This document shows, piece by piece, positions 24,332 to 33,864 of a DNA stretch of 40,220 bases. The first letter of the stretch is position 1. The number at the start of each line of letters is the position of its first letter. The notes below the pieces were generated by a model. The model saw only the letters and a list, made by a program, of their open reading frames with translations, did no database searches and had not been told where the DNA came from. The position numbers and the translations under genes were made by a program. The DNA lies in NCBI GenBank assembly GCA_034927285.1, contig JAYFQF010000023.1:1-40220 (forward strand). Direction: 5' to 3'. Origin of the DNA: JAYFQF01 sp034927285 (GTDB taxonomy: Bacteria; Bacillota; Peptococcia; DRI-13; UBA5745).

Positions 24332-26692
24332 TTAGCGGGATTTAAACCAGCCGGCGACGGTCTGCCAGATGTTTTGAAAGATCGCTGTAAAACGGGTAAA
24401 AAAGCTGCCCTGGGCATGAAAGCTCTCATCCACCGCGGCGGCCTCCTGGGGTTCGTCGGCGTTAATACTGTCTGTCCGTAAAAGGATTTGCAGGCTTTCC
24501 GGCGGGGGATTGTCGGGGGAGGTGAGAGAGACGGGCCTGGCCTGGGGGTCCGCCAATAATATATTGTTGAGCTCTCCCGTATGCTCGTCCCATTGGCTGT
24601 CGATCAGATCCTTGATCGTATTTTTGGCGTTTCGTAAAACTTGAGTTTGCTTTAATCCTTTTACCGTTTGGTCAAGGGTCCCTTCCAGGCCATCCAGGGT
24701 AGCCTGGGTGCCCTGGTCCAGCTTTTCTCCGCTTGATTTCATCAGGTTTTCCCCATCGGTGAAAAAGGCCAGGCTGTGCTCCAGGCCGCTGACGGCGGCG
24801 GTGGACAACCGTTTGGCGTCGTCCAGGGCCAGCTGGGCGTCAGGAATATAGCTGTCCAGGGTCTTATTCAGCTCCTCGGTCTGATCCAAAAGCTTATCCA
24901 GGGTTTTGGTGGCGTCGTCCAAAATGTCGCCTAAGGAATTAAGATCGTTGATGCCTGCGGCAATTTCCCCGTTATGGTTACTCATGGTATAAAGGGTGCC
25001 GCTGAGATTGGAGGCCACGGAGCTCATGCTGCCGCTGAGGCCAGGATCTCCCAAAGCGGTGCAGAGAGCCTCCAGCTGGGCCAGTACATTTGCCGAGGAG
25101 CCGCCGACGCCGGTTAACAGTCCGTTGACGTCGGTGATCATCCCGTCGGCCTGGCTCATCAGATCCAGCTGGGAGGAAAAATCGGGATCCTGGGCTTTTT
25201 GCCAGAGCCCCACCGCCATTTGGGCCTGACTCTGGGCAGCGGCGCTGTCCAGGCCCCGGGAAATGAGCTCCTGAGTTAAAATTTCAACCAGCTGCTGGTC
25301 TGTAGGGGAAGCTCCTGCCTGCTGCTCATAAGCAGCCTTGGTTTGTTCAACTAAGGAAATGACCTCCCGGATTTTTTCGATGGTCATTCCCGAAAATTCC
25401 AGATTGTCCAGGGGATTGCTGCCGATGGCGGTGATGGTGTCCTTCATTGAGGAAAGGCTGCCGTTTAAATCCCCAACGCTGTTCCCCATGTCGTCCAGGT
25501 CCCGGCTTAAGCGGCCGCTGGAGTAGGCGGCTCCGGAGCTGCGCCACTCGACGTCGTTGACCATATCCCGGATATCCTTGGCGTCCTGCTGAAGATTGTG
25601 GATGGCGGTCCGGGTTTCTTTCAGCTGCTTTTTCAGGCCGACGGCCGTTTTGACCAATTTATCCAGGCCGTCGGTACTGTCGGTCAGAAAACTTTTGGCT
25701 TTTTCCACATGATAAGGCAGAGGTTTAAGGGCGTCGGCAATGGTGGACAGGTCTGCCAAGGCGCCGTCGGCACTGGCGTAGATCTTGCCTTTGCCCTGGG
25801 ATATGGTTTCCCGGGCGTCGTTCAGGCCGGAAAGCCCCCGGGCGGTATCGCTTAAGCTGCCGCTGAGATTGTCCAGGGTATTCAGGAGGATATCCATGCT
25901 GGAATTGATGGCCTCGGCAGAATCCTCCACCTTCTCTTTGGCCCGGCGGAGATCGCTTACCTGGTCCAATTGAGACAAGGTGGCGGGTACCATCAGGAAA
26001 GTTATGCCGGGAAAGGAAAAATCATCGGCGCCGATGCGCAGCTGAAAATGCTGCTCTTCCCCCGGCAGGGCCAGGAAAACCACGGCCTGGAGATTTCCCA
26101 GGGTCTGGACCTGGGCGCCCGGAGCTTCCAGGGAAAGGAGTTTGTCCTTGTCCAGGAGGGTAGCGGCCTGCAGAACCAGATTGTTTTGGCAATAGGCAGA
26201 AGCGTTCTTATTGGGGACAGCGTCTACCAGAATTTCGATTAATCCCTGTTTGCCCGGCAGTTCCTCAGCCCGGCAGGGAACGCCGTTAAGGCGGTAAGAG
26301 ACCTGCAGCTTCCAGGGAAGCTGCTCATAGGGGGCATTGGTTTTGCCCTCAAAGTAGAAATGCTTTGGAGGCGTGCCGGAAAAGGAAAAGCTGACCTTAT
26401 CCTCCTCCTTAAGGGGCCGGGTGTAGTCGGTCATATTGGTGACCGAATCGTACCGGCCGTAATCGGAGATAGCAGGGACTTCAGCCAGATTGCGGTAGCT
26501 TTTTACGATGCTGCTTTCCTTCAGGCCGCCGTAATAATCCAGGGTAACATAATAAGCTTCATCATAGGGGGTCGGCGGATTGCCGGCAGAGCCGGCAAAG
26601 GCGGGGGCGGGAAGAAGGCTGAATGAAATGAGGAAAAGAAGGCTAAAAGACAAGGCGGAGAGCCTGCTCTTTCTCAGGGAAAGGCTTTTCAT
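24332..26692 (-). CDS. Secreted or anchored coiled-coil protein linked to an RND exporter
   Basis: A 786-residue product. The chosen ATG has AAAGGAG upstream and gives a clean signal peptide (basic start, LSFSLLFLISFSLLPAPAFA, cleavage after AFA near residue 33). A beta-rich first part (to about residue 250) is followed by a very long helical region with heptad-like Leu/Asp/Asn repeats. The extreme C-terminus has an amphipathic or short membrane-associated helix (FTAIFQNIWQTVAGWF). No enzyme motif is seen. It lies downstream of the MMPL gene on the same strand, so it is probably an extracytoplasmic partner of that transporter, comparable in layout to periplasmic adaptor-like proteins. I do not recognise a named family. 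Confidence 0.7.
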   Translation of the reverse strand: MKSLSLRKSRLSALSFSLLFLISFSLLPAPAFAGSAGNPPTPYDEAYYVTLDYYGGLKESSIVKSYRNLAEVPAISDYGRYDSVTNMTDYTRPLKEEDKVSFSFSGTPPKHFYFEGKTNAPYEQLPWKLQVSYRLNGVPCRAEELPGKQGLIEILVDAVPNKNASAYCQNNLVLQAATLLDKDKLLSLEAPGAQVQTLGNLQAVVFLALPGEEQHFQLRIGADDFSFPGITFLMVPATLSQLDQVSDLRRAKEKVEDSAEAINSSMDILLNTLDNLSGSLSDTARGLSGLNDARETISQGKGKIYASADGALADLSTIADALKPLPYHVEKAKSFLTDSTDGLDKLVKTAVGLKKQLKETRTAIHNLQQDAKDIRDMVNDVEWRSSGAAYSSGRLSRDLDDMGNSVGDLNGSLSSMKDTITAIGSNPLDNLEFSGMTIEKIREVISLVEQTKAAYEQQAGASPTDQQLVEILTQELISRGLDSAAAQSQAQMAVGLWQKAQDPDFSSQLDLMSQADGMITDVNGLLTGVGGSSANVLAQLEALCTALGDPGLSGSMSSVASNLSGTLYTMSNHNGEIAAGINDLNSLGDILDDATKTLDKLLDQTEELNKTLDSYIPDAQLALDDAKRLSTAAVSGLEHSLAFFTDGENLMKSSGEKLDQGTQATLDGLEGTLDQTVKGLKQTQVLRNAKNTIKDLIDSQWDEHTGELNNILLADPQARPVSLTSPDNPPPESLQILLRTDSINADEPQEAAAVDESFHAQGSFFTRFTAIFQNIWQTVAGWFKSR

Positions 26693-26824
26693 GGGACATT
26701 TCTCCTTTATGATATAGTCGCGAAAGCCGGAGATCGGAAAGCATGGGATTCGGCAATCTGGTGGGGAAGTCGGAAATCCATGGGGAATCAGAAAATACAA
26801 AGAGAAGACCGTTAACGCAGGCAG

Positions 26825-28963
26825 CTAACGCAGGCAGCGGAGCTTATCCAGGCGCAGCCTGCGCTTTTCCTGTCTGGCGGTCCTTCGTTGATCGGTCTTT
26901 TGCTGCCGCCGCAGGATTTGCCGGTCAAAGGCAGCCAGCAGGGCCGGCAGGAGGGAAAGAACCAAAATCATGGAGAGCAGGGCACCCCGCCCCACCAGGC
27001 GCCCAACCTGGGAGATAGCGCGAATAGAAGAGCTGAAATAGAGAAGATAACCTACAGTGGTAAGGATCAGTCCCGAGGTAGACACGGACAGGGCGCTGTG
27101 ATTCACGGCGCAAACCGCCGCGGCTTTTCGGGCGCAATGACTTCTTTCGGAAAGATAGTTATTGGTGACCAGGATAGAGTAGTCGATGGTCGCTCCTAAT
27201 TGCAGGCAGCTGACGATAATGTAACAGATGTAAACCAGGCTGTCGCCGGCCAGATAGGGCAGGGTCATATTCAGATAGATGGCTACCTCGATGGGGATAA
27301 TGACAAAGACCGGAATTAATAAGGAGCGGAAGGTCAGCATCACCACTAGGGCAACACCGATCAGAGAAATAATGGATACCCGGTTATAATCTTCAGTCAG
27401 GATATCCCGGATGTCCATGGTGGTGGGAGTCATGCCGATAACGTAGGAGTCTTTCGGATAGTAGTCCCGGACCAAACGGGTCAGCTGTTCACTGCAGGAA
27501 AAGGAGTAGCCGCTTTCTTCACTGGTAGCCAGGGAAACCAGAATCCGGGCATAGTTTTTCGTGTGCAAAACCTTCACTGCGTCCTCCGGCAGGAAATCCT
27601 CAGGAATCCCCTGCGGGAGGATGCCCGCCAGGGAAAGGGCATAGTTGGTGAAATCCAGATTTTCCAGGGCTTCGGTCAGCTCCCGTTCCCGGGCGATGGA
27701 GGTATTGGGAACAATGGCCAGGATCACATTGGACTTTCCGAAAATCCTGTCGATCTCCTGGGTGTCGTCATAATAGCGGGTTCCGGGGCTGGCGCCCAAA
27801 GCATCGTCGCCATAATAAAAGGTGTTCATGGACTGGCCGAAATAGCAGGGAACAGCTAAAGCCAGGCAAAGGATCAGGACCGGCCAGCGGATTTTTTGCA
27901 TCAGACGGGAAAAGCCGTCAAAAGCCGGCATGAACTGGCGATGCCGGTATTTTTCAATTTTTTCGGTAAAACGAAGGATCAACGCCGGCATCAGCAAAAG
28001 CACGGTGGCTAAAGAACACAGGATACCTTTGGTCAGTACAAAGCCCACGTCCTTGCCGATCGTGAACTGCATCAAGGCAATGGAAATGAAACCGACAATG
28101 GTGGTGGCGCCGGAGGCCAGAATAGACTTGCTGGATTCTTTCAGCGCCTGGGCCATGGCTTCCTCCCGGGGCAGACCTTTATCTTCCAAAGCGGTAAAGG
28201 AATGCAGGAGAAAGATGGAATAGTCGATGGAGACAGCCAGCTGCAAAATGGCCGCCGTAGAAAAGGTGAAAAAGGAAATGGAACCGAAAATGATGTTGGA
28301 ACCCATATTCAGGATGATGGCTACCGCCATAACGAACAGAAAGAGGAAGGGCTCCAGCCAGGAGGTAGTGGTCAGGGTCAGAATCAATAGAATAATCAGC
28401 ACGGAGATGACCATGGCGACAGCGATTTCTTTGGTAATGCTGTCCTGACGCCATTGGCTGGAAACGGCGCTGCCGGAAAAAAATCCCCGGTCACGGCCCA
28501 CGATGGAGTAAATTTCCTTCAACGCCTGATGGGTTTTCCCGCTGGAATCCCCTTCTTTAAAAATGACCTCCAGGATAGCGTTGCCGTCTTTATAGAAAGA
28601 ATCCGTCAGGTCGTTTTCCGTAAATCCCTGACCTAAATAAACATCGGATAATAAGTCCGCTCCCGCGACCAGGTCCACGCCGTCAACAGAGGAGATGCGG
28701 CTTCGCAAATCCTTGGCTTCCTGGAGCGAGATATCTTTTACCATAATCCTGGCCATCCCCGGATAGCCGAATTCCTTTTCCATGACATTCAGGGCCTGCC
28801 GGGTTGGAGCGAAATCCGGCAGGTATTGGCTCAAATCGTAATTCACTCCCACAAAAGGAAAGCAGAAGGCGCAGAGGATAGTCAGAACCAGAAAAATCTT
28901 CTCAATCCTTTTGCGGTGACGGATGATTCCATGGGTGAGATCATCAAAGGACAATCTTTTCAT
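26825..28963 (-). CDS. MMPL/RND-family transporter
   Basis: A 712-residue protein beginning MKRLSFDDLTHGIIRHRKRIEKI, with GGAGG before the ATG. Two related halves each have one N-terminal membrane helix, a large extracytoplasmic loop and a bundle of five or so helices; the second half restarts near IRWPVLILCLALAVP. Motifs such as SIDYSIFLLHSF and TIDYSILVTNNY are the conserved MMPL helix-4 positions carrying the proton-relay Asp. The family exports lipids, siderophores or drugs using the proton gradient. Divergent from a tetR gene and followed by the coiled-coil gene after about 130 bases. Confidence 0.9.
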   Translation of the reverse strand: MKRLSFDDLTHGIIRHRKRIEKIFLVLTILCAFCFPFVGVNYDLSQYLPDFAPTRQALNVMEKEFGYPGMARIMVKDISLQEAKDLRSRISSVDGVDLVAGADLLSDVYLGQGFTENDLTDSFYKDGNAILEVIFKEGDSSGKTHQALKEIYSIVGRDRGFFSGSAVSSQWRQDSITKEIAVAMVISVLIILLILTLTTTSWLEPFLFLFVMAVAIILNMGSNIIFGSISFFTFSTAAILQLAVSIDYSIFLLHSFTALEDKGLPREEAMAQALKESSKSILASGATTIVGFISIALMQFTIGKDVGFVLTKGILCSLATVLLLMPALILRFTEKIEKYRHRQFMPAFDGFSRLMQKIRWPVLILCLALAVPCYFGQSMNTFYYGDDALGASPGTRYYDDTQEIDRIFGKSNVILAIVPNTSIARERELTEALENLDFTNYALSLAGILPQGIPEDFLPEDAVKVLHTKNYARILVSLATSEESGYSFSCSEQLTRLVRDYYPKDSYVIGMTPTTMDIRDILTEDYNRVSIISLIGVALVVMLTFRSLLIPVFVIIPIEVAIYLNMTLPYLAGDSLVYICYIIVSCLQLGATIDYSILVTNNYLSERSHCARKAAAVCAVNHSALSVSTSGLILTTVGYLLYFSSSIRAISQVGRLVGRGALLSMILVLSLLPALLAAFDRQILRRQQKTDQRRTARQEKRRLRLDKLRCLR

Positions 28964-28995
28964 AATCAACCTCCGAATAATAATAGAAAACCGTT

Positions 28996-29024
28996 GAATT
29001 ATCATCTGATGAGGATTATAATTC
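28996..29024. promoter_or_regulatory. Candidate TetR operator
   Basis: GAATTAT (28996-29002) and ATAATTC (29018-29024) form a perfect inverted repeat with a 15-base spacer. It covers the -10 box of the MMPL promoter (29015-29020), which is where a repressor would block it. Confidence 0.6.
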
Positions 29025-29043
29025 CGGTAGAGATGAATTTCAA
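29015..29043 (-). promoter_or_regulatory. Promoter of the MMPL operon
   Basis: On the minus strand TTGAAA (29043-29038), 17 bases, TATAAT (29020-29015). It is near consensus. Confidence 0.8.
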
Positions 29044-29046
29044 TCG

Positions 29047-29074
29047 TTGATTTTCCCAATGTTTGCGGTATAAA
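29047..29074 (+). promoter_or_regulatory. Promoter of the tetR gene
   Basis: TTGATT (29047-29052), 16 bases, TATAAA (29069-29074). It lies back to back with the MMPL promoter, the two -35 boxes being 3 bases apart. Confidence 0.65.
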
Positions 29075-29152
29075 CGGCAGAATAAAACGAAAATGTTTAA
29101 TAGTCAACGCTGCCGGGCCAAAAAATATGGGAATGGAAAGGGAGGAAGAGGG

Positions 29153-29740
29153 GTGTCCAAGGAAAGAGAAGACCGACGGATACGAAGAACCAGGCGCCTG
29201 CTGAAACAGGGCCTGGCCGAATTAATGCGGGAGAAGGATTTTAAAGATATCAGCATTAAAGACATTACTGACCGGATGGATTTAAATCGAGGCACCTTTT
29301 ATCTGCATTTTGCCGATACCTATGAGCTCCTGGAACGGCTGGAAAACGACACTCTTGCCGACGTCCAGGAGATGATCGATGCTCATAAGCCCCAGGCGGA
29401 CGGCGGCACGCTGCAGCCGGTGTTTGAACCGATTATGGATTATGTTCTGGAGAATGAAGAGATCTGTAAATCCTTGTTCGGCAATCAAGCCGCCGGGGAA
29501 TTCATCGATAAGGTGCACCGTCTGATCGAGGATAATGGAAAAGAGCTGGTGGGCAAACACTTTCCCCAGGCTCCCGAGAAATATCTGGATTACCTGTTCA
29601 GTTTTATTACCTATGGACTGATCGGGATGATCCGGCAGTGGTTCCAGGCGGAGACGGACCTGGATAAGCATGCCATGGTTATGCTGGCGGACCGGATGGT
29701 TACTTCGGCCACCGAGAGCCTTTTGGCCAGAAATCAGTAA
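29153..29740 (+). CDS. TetR/AcrR-family transcriptional regulator
   Basis: A 195-residue protein starting at a GTG with GGAGGAAGAGG upstream. The N-terminal helix-turn-helix (ISIKDITDRMDLNRGTFYLHFADTYELLERL) is classical TetR_N. The ligand-binding part, with a C-terminal FSFITYGLIGMIRQWF helix, fits the TetR_C_8 type found beside MMPL transporters in clostridia. It probably represses the divergent exporter operon through the palindrome at 28996-29024 and may also control itself. The inducer is unknown. Confidence 0.92.
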   Translation: MSKEREDRRIRRTRRLLKQGLAELMREKDFKDISIKDITDRMDLNRGTFYLHFADTYELLERLENDTLADVQEMIDAHKPQADGGTLQPVFEPIMDYVLENEEICKSLFGNQAAGEFIDKVHRLIEDNGKELVGKHFPQAPEKYLDYLFSFITYGLIGMIRQWFQAETDLDKHAMVMLADRMVTSATESLLARNQ

Positions 29741-29743
29741 AAT

Positions 29744-29778
29744 CCGGAAACTTAAGGAATATATTGAATCTTTTCCGG
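29744..29778. repeat. Inverted repeat between tetR and spoIIR
   Basis: CCGGAAA (29744-29750) and TTTCCGG (29772-29778) pair perfectly. There is no T-run after it; a weak terminator or protein site is possible. Confidence 0.3.
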
Positions 29779-29826
29779 CAATACTTCTTCCATAGAGCCA
29801 AGGACAACAGATGGAGGAAGAAGGTC

Positions 29827-30606
29827 ATGAGCGGAAAATTGGTAGTGTACCTGAAGGAAGAAGGCCGGTATTGGCTACAGCGGCTGAAAGCTCAACCGCT
29901 GTTGGGTATCGTTATCATATTATTGGCATTGCTGGGCATAACGGCTTTGGGCCTCGGGCTATATGCCGGCCTTGGGGAATTAAAACCCGCAGGGATAGCT
30001 CCCGACGCCGCCGGGTTTATTCGCTGGCATTTTTACGCCAACAGCGACCTGCCGGAGGATCAGCTGCTGAAGCTGGAGGTCAAGGACCAAGTCATGGTCC
30101 AGGCCCGGGAAGCTTTGTCCAAGGCCCGGACAGCCCGGGAATGCCGGGAAATGCTGAGGGAGCTTTTGCCCAGGCTGAAGGAGAAGGGGGATGCGGTCCT
30201 GGACGAACGGGACAGCCGCCAGTCCCTGACGGTATACTATGGACCCCGCTATTTTTCCGAACGGCAGCTGGACGGAGAGACTGTGCCGGAAGGGGTGTAC
30301 GAAACCGTTACCTTTGTGCTGGGAGACGGCAAAGGAACGAATTGGTGGTGCCTGCTTTTCCCGCCCCTGGCCCCCGGCAAGGAACTGCGCTTTTATGAGC
30401 CGGAGCAGGCGGCGCCCACAAGAAGGGCAGAGGAAATAAGGGAAGAAACCGCCGCTGAGGGCGCTGATGAAAGAATAGAGCTGGAAGACCATGAAAGTAA
30501 AGATGGCGGTAAAACTGAAACTGATGAGAAAAATGCCGATCAGGAAGACGCTGCCGGCCCCATTCCTGTGGTTTGGAAGCTGAAGATACTGGAACTATTT
30601 CGGTGA
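29827..30606 (+). CDS. spoIIR: Stage II sporulation protein R
   Basis: A 259-residue protein with one N-terminal membrane or signal segment (about residues 24-48). The conserved SpoIIR core follows: FIRWHFYANSDLPEDQ, LEVKDQVM, EGVYETVTFVLG and NWWCLLFPPL. SpoIIR is made in the forespore under sigma-F, is secreted into the intermembrane space, and activates SpoIIGA so that pro-sigma-E is cleaved in the mother cell. The ATG at 29827 has GGAGGAAGAAGG in front; an upstream TTG is less likely. The C-terminal 60 residues are acidic low-complexity sequence not needed in relatives. Confidence 0.9.
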   Translation: MSGKLVVYLKEEGRYWLQRLKAQPLLGIVIILLALLGITALGLGLYAGLGELKPAGIAPDAAGFIRWHFYANSDLPEDQLLKLEVKDQVMVQAREALSKARTARECREMLRELLPRLKEKGDAVLDERDSRQSLTVYYGPRYFSERQLDGETVPEGVYETVTFVLGDGKGTNWWCLLFPPLAPGKELRFYEPEQAAPTRRAEEIREETAAEGADERIELEDHESKDGGKTETDEKNADQEDAAGPIPVVWKLKILELFR

Positions 30607-30656
30607 AAGAGAACCATTTTAATAAAATGAGGGAGGAACATAAAATAACCTTTGTA

Positions 30657-30696
30657 CAAACCAAAGCAGACCAGCAAAAGCTAGGTTTGCTTTTTT
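30657..30696 (+). terminator. Terminator after spoIIR
   Basis: CAAACC (30657-30662) pairs with GGTTTG (30684-30689), and an alternative AAAGCA/TGCTTT pairing overlaps it. A run of six T (30691-30696) follows. Confidence 0.6.
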
Positions 30697-31093
30697 GCGG
30701 GCTGATTTATAGGACTAAGGCCTCCTTCAAGTTTAAGAATTAAGGGAGTAAAAAGGGTTTTATCCCTGCTGAAAATAGATACAGAAGGACGAACCATCTT
30801 AGGATAGAAAAGGGTTATCCTAACCATTTTTATATAATAAGCTACCTTTCTTGAAAATGTGAATTTTTATAAGAAAATAATAAAATATTACACTATTTAT
30901 GATATAATGGAAATATAAGTATATTCTGATGAAAATTAAATGAAAATGAAGGCTTTTTAGCGTATACATTATCGTTATTTAATGACCTGTTTGTCTTGCA
31001 TATGTTGCTGATATTATAAATATAAGCAAGCAAATGAGTATGTCATTGGGGAAAATAATAAAGCATTACATTTACTTGCAAAGGAGGGGCAAA
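30697..31093. other. AT-rich gap before the cas operon
   Basis: No gene is seen in this stretch. It contains a hairpin at 30799-30823 (TTAGGATA/TATCCTAA) followed by CCATTTTTA, possibly a second terminator, and the candidate cas promoter at 30900-30908. Base composition changes sharply here from GC-rich to AT-rich, marking the left edge of the CRISPR-Cas segment. Confidence 0.5.
30900..30908 (+). promoter_or_regulatory. Candidate promoter of cas5-cas8c-cas7-cas3
   Basis: TGATATAAT is a consensus extended -10 element, which can work without a good -35 box; none is seen at the expected spacing. It would give a leader of about 180 bases. Confidence 0.5.
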
Positions 31094-31768
31094 ATGGTAC
31101 GATTATCCTATCCTGTCTCAATGGAAATTGCCGGAGATACCGCAATGTGGACAAGGCCCGATACGGGTGATTGTCCTGTCAGTTATCCTGCACCAACATA
31201 TTCAGCAGTAAAAGCGATTTTTGAATCTGTATTCTGGGGGCCAGCTATTGAAATTATACCAACAAAAGTAGAATTATGTGCACCTATCCAATATCATTCC
31301 TATTGCACGAATTACGGTGGCCCTCTTCGTAATCCAAAGTCGATTAACCAAGGAAATAATTATCAGTTGTTTGCGACGGTTCTGGTTGATGTTTGCTATA
31401 AATTTTATGCAATTGCAGTTCCAAACCAAAGAAAAGTTGATTTACCGGAAAAAGCTATACAATGGGATAATAAAACGACCTCTCCGGGCCATGCATATCA
31501 AAGCATCTTTGAGCGCAGAATTAAACGTGGACAGAGCTTTGCTATCCCTGCACTGGGGTGGAAAGAATTTACTTCCTCGTATTTTGGTGAATTGCGTAGT
31601 ACAACGCACGTTTTGCAGGATATGCCTCCGGTGATAATTCCATCTATGTTAAGACAAGTCTTCTCTGGAGGCTACTCATCTTCTGTTTCATATGTATATG
31701 ACAATGACCTTGTGATTCAGAATGGTACGCTGGAATATCCAAAGCGGGGTGCTGGCAATGATCAATGA
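31094..31768 (+). CDS. cas5c: Cas5 (subtype I-C, Cas5d-type crRNA endonuclease)
   Basis: A 224-residue RAMP-fold protein. SYPAPTYSAVKAIFESVFWGP near the N-terminus matches the I-C Cas5 block, and GLY/GW-containing loops near the end (IPALGWKEF) fit the family. In type I-C there is no Cas6, so Cas5 cuts the pre-crRNA at the repeat hairpin and stays in Cascade. I start it at the ATG with AAGGAGGGG upstream. It overlaps the cas8c start by 11 bases. The gene is AT-rich, unlike the rest of the window. Confidence 0.9.
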   Translation: MVRLSYPVSMEIAGDTAMWTRPDTGDCPVSYPAPTYSAVKAIFESVFWGPAIEIIPTKVELCAPIQYHSYCTNYGGPLRNPKSINQGNNYQLFATVLVDVCYKFYAIAVPNQRKVDLPEKAIQWDNKTTSPGHAYQSIFERRIKRGQSFAIPALGWKEFTSSYFGELRSTTHVLQDMPPVIIPSMLRQVFSGGYSSSVSYVYDNDLVIQNGTLEYPKRGAGNDQ

Positions 31769-33863
31769 ATTGCATGGACTAGCTATAATTTTGAAGGACA
31801 AAGGAATTTCTTACAAAGGTTGGCACAGAAAATATAAGCTAATTCCTAAGGTTACAGGCAGAGCACCTTGTATAAGAATATGGATTGCCCCGAGTGGGGC
31901 TATATGTAATTATGAAAGTGTCAATGCAGAGCTTGCAAAATCGCTACGCAAATATGGTAACAATCAAGGGACATTCCCTGCATTTAACATAGTGCCACTA
32001 TATCGAATTACAGATGAAAGTTTGATTTCTGATTTAGAAAAACTAAAAAAAGGAAAAGAAAAGCTTGATTTGGAAAAAATAAGGTCATGGTGCAAGGAGG
32101 ATAATTGGCAGGGGCGCATTATCAACAAGATTAATAGATGTTTAACTGATATTCCTAGGAATTTGCTTAAGATAATCAAAGCTTCGGAACAGAACCAAGA
32201 TGATATTATTTCCGAACTAATACATTTAATACTGAATTTTTCAAAGGAACCAAGTGTAAGCTTTAGAAAATCTCTTGAAAGCTGTGTTTTCTCAAAACTA
32301 AAAAATCATGAGGATATAGATATTTCTCTATCCTTATTGTTCCATATCGGAGATGCTCAAAAAAAGCCTGAAGAAGACCTCGGCACTTCATTATCGGTCA
32401 TACTTGATGTTCAAAATTGGAAAAGGTATGGATATCCGGTGGCGAGTATACATACCACCGCTTGGCTGAACGATAAGCTATTAGCAGAAGTCCCCCCAAA
32501 TTTAGACTTTAATGGTGGTAAAGATGCTTTCGGCACCATGTTTGTTAATCCAAATGAACCGATGCCCGGTGTAAAGCTTAGTGGGTTCGAAGTCATTCTG
32601 CGTTCTATGTTCAATGGACAACCCTGTCAGTACCGATATGAAAAAATTGATGACGACTCTTACCCTATTGCTGCAGAAAATCGTTCTTTAATAAAAAAAT
32701 CGCTTGAATGGATTGCAGATTCAGAGCGTGAGGGAATTACGTGGCGAAAAGTAGACAAAAATGAGATTGTTTTTGTATATCCATCTAAATTGCCAAAAGT
32801 ACCTCCAAAATTTGCATCGATTTTCGGGAGCAATTCTACAAATAATTCTGCTCATATGGAATCTCGATTCGAGAAGATTGCAGAAGAGTTTATAAAAACG
32901 TTTAACGGCATTCCTACAAAAGAAAAGCCAGGTTCTATTCGGATTTTCACAATTCGTAAAATAGACAAAGCACGTTCAAAGATCATTTTTTCTTATAATA
33001 CTACGCCTGAAGAATTAGTACTTGCTGCGGAGTCATGGGCAAGAGGATGCCATAATATTCCGATTGCGGAATTCGGTGAATGCATTATTCCGTTCCCACT
33101 CCAGATTGCTCGAATAGTTAATAATATATGGAAACGGAACGGTGAGGTGGCGCAAGGCAAAAATTCTGTTGAACGAATGAAGTACTATCAAGGAATGGAG
33201 CTACTTCTTGATATTTTGAAGAAGAGCACGATTAAAAATTTTCTGCATATCCTCCTGAACAATTCATCAGGGTTATTGAATCATGTTGGAAATTGGGTTC
33301 ATAGATGCACAGAATGCAATGATAAGAAAAACGAAAAGAATCTACTAGGGCAAAAGCAGGAGAGCGCACTTATTCTTTCAGTGTTTGGATTGTTGCTCTA
33401 TAAATGTAATGAGAGAAAGGAGAGTTATATGGAAAGTATGGCATATTTGGTCGGACAGCTATTGCACATTTCCGATGAGCTTCATGCACTATATTGTAAA
33501 GTTGTCCGGAATGATGACTTCCCTCCACAGCTTGCAGGCAGTGCGCTGTTTGTAACCGCTGGAGAAACGCCCAATTTAGCAATCAGTCAACTCTCTGTCA
33601 GGATGACTCCTTATATTGCGTGGTCAAAGCAATATCGCTACAAAAACATAGAAGAAAAAGGGATAGAAAGCTGGAGAGCTGGTTGGTATCTAAATTTGTT
33701 TGAAATGACAGCAAACGGGCTTGCTCAGATAATATCCGAAGTTATCCGATTTAATGATTTTGAAAAAGCTCAACTATTTATCGGCTATTTGGCTTCTTTT
33801 CCCAAGAGGGAGACAACAATAGAAACAACAAAAACAAATGAGAATGATACTATAGGAGGGTAA
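31758..33863 (+). CDS. cas8c: Cas8c (Csd1), large Cascade subunit
   Basis: A 701-residue protein in the expected position between cas5 and cas7. In type I-C, Cas8c recognises the PAM and part of it is made separately from an internal start as the small subunit Cas11c. Similarity is best judged by position and by Csd1-like blocks such as AYLNDK-like TAWLNDKLLAEVPPNL and the late YLVGQLLHISDELHA. It is longer than the usual 570-640 residues. The start ATG lies inside the end of cas5, with GCGGGG in front. One base separates its stop from cas7. Confidence 0.85.
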   Translation: MINELHGLAIILKDKGISYKGWHRKYKLIPKVTGRAPCIRIWIAPSGAICNYESVNAELAKSLRKYGNNQGTFPAFNIVPLYRITDESLISDLEKLKKGKEKLDLEKIRSWCKEDNWQGRIINKINRCLTDIPRNLLKIIKASEQNQDDIISELIHLILNFSKEPSVSFRKSLESCVFSKLKNHEDIDISLSLLFHIGDAQKKPEEDLGTSLSVILDVQNWKRYGYPVASIHTTAWLNDKLLAEVPPNLDFNGGKDAFGTMFVNPNEPMPGVKLSGFEVILRSMFNGQPCQYRYEKIDDDSYPIAAENRSLIKKSLEWIADSEREGITWRKVDKNEIVFVYPSKLPKVPPKFASIFGSNSTNNSAHMESRFEKIAEEFIKTFNGIPTKEKPGSIRIFTIRKIDKARSKIIFSYNTTPEELVLAAESWARGCHNIPIAEFGECIIPFPLQIARIVNNIWKRNGEVAQGKNSVERMKYYQGMELLLDILKKSTIKNFLHILLNNSSGLLNHVGNWVHRCTECNDKKNEKNLLGQKQESALILSVFGLLLYKCNERKESYMESMAYLVGQLLHISDELHALYCKVVRNDDFPPQLAGSALFVTAGETPNLAISQLSVRMTPYIAWSKQYRYKNIEEKGIESWRAGWYLNLFEMTANGLAQIISEVIRFNDFEKAQLFIGYLASFPKRETTIETTKTNENDTIGG

Positions 33864-33864
33864 G

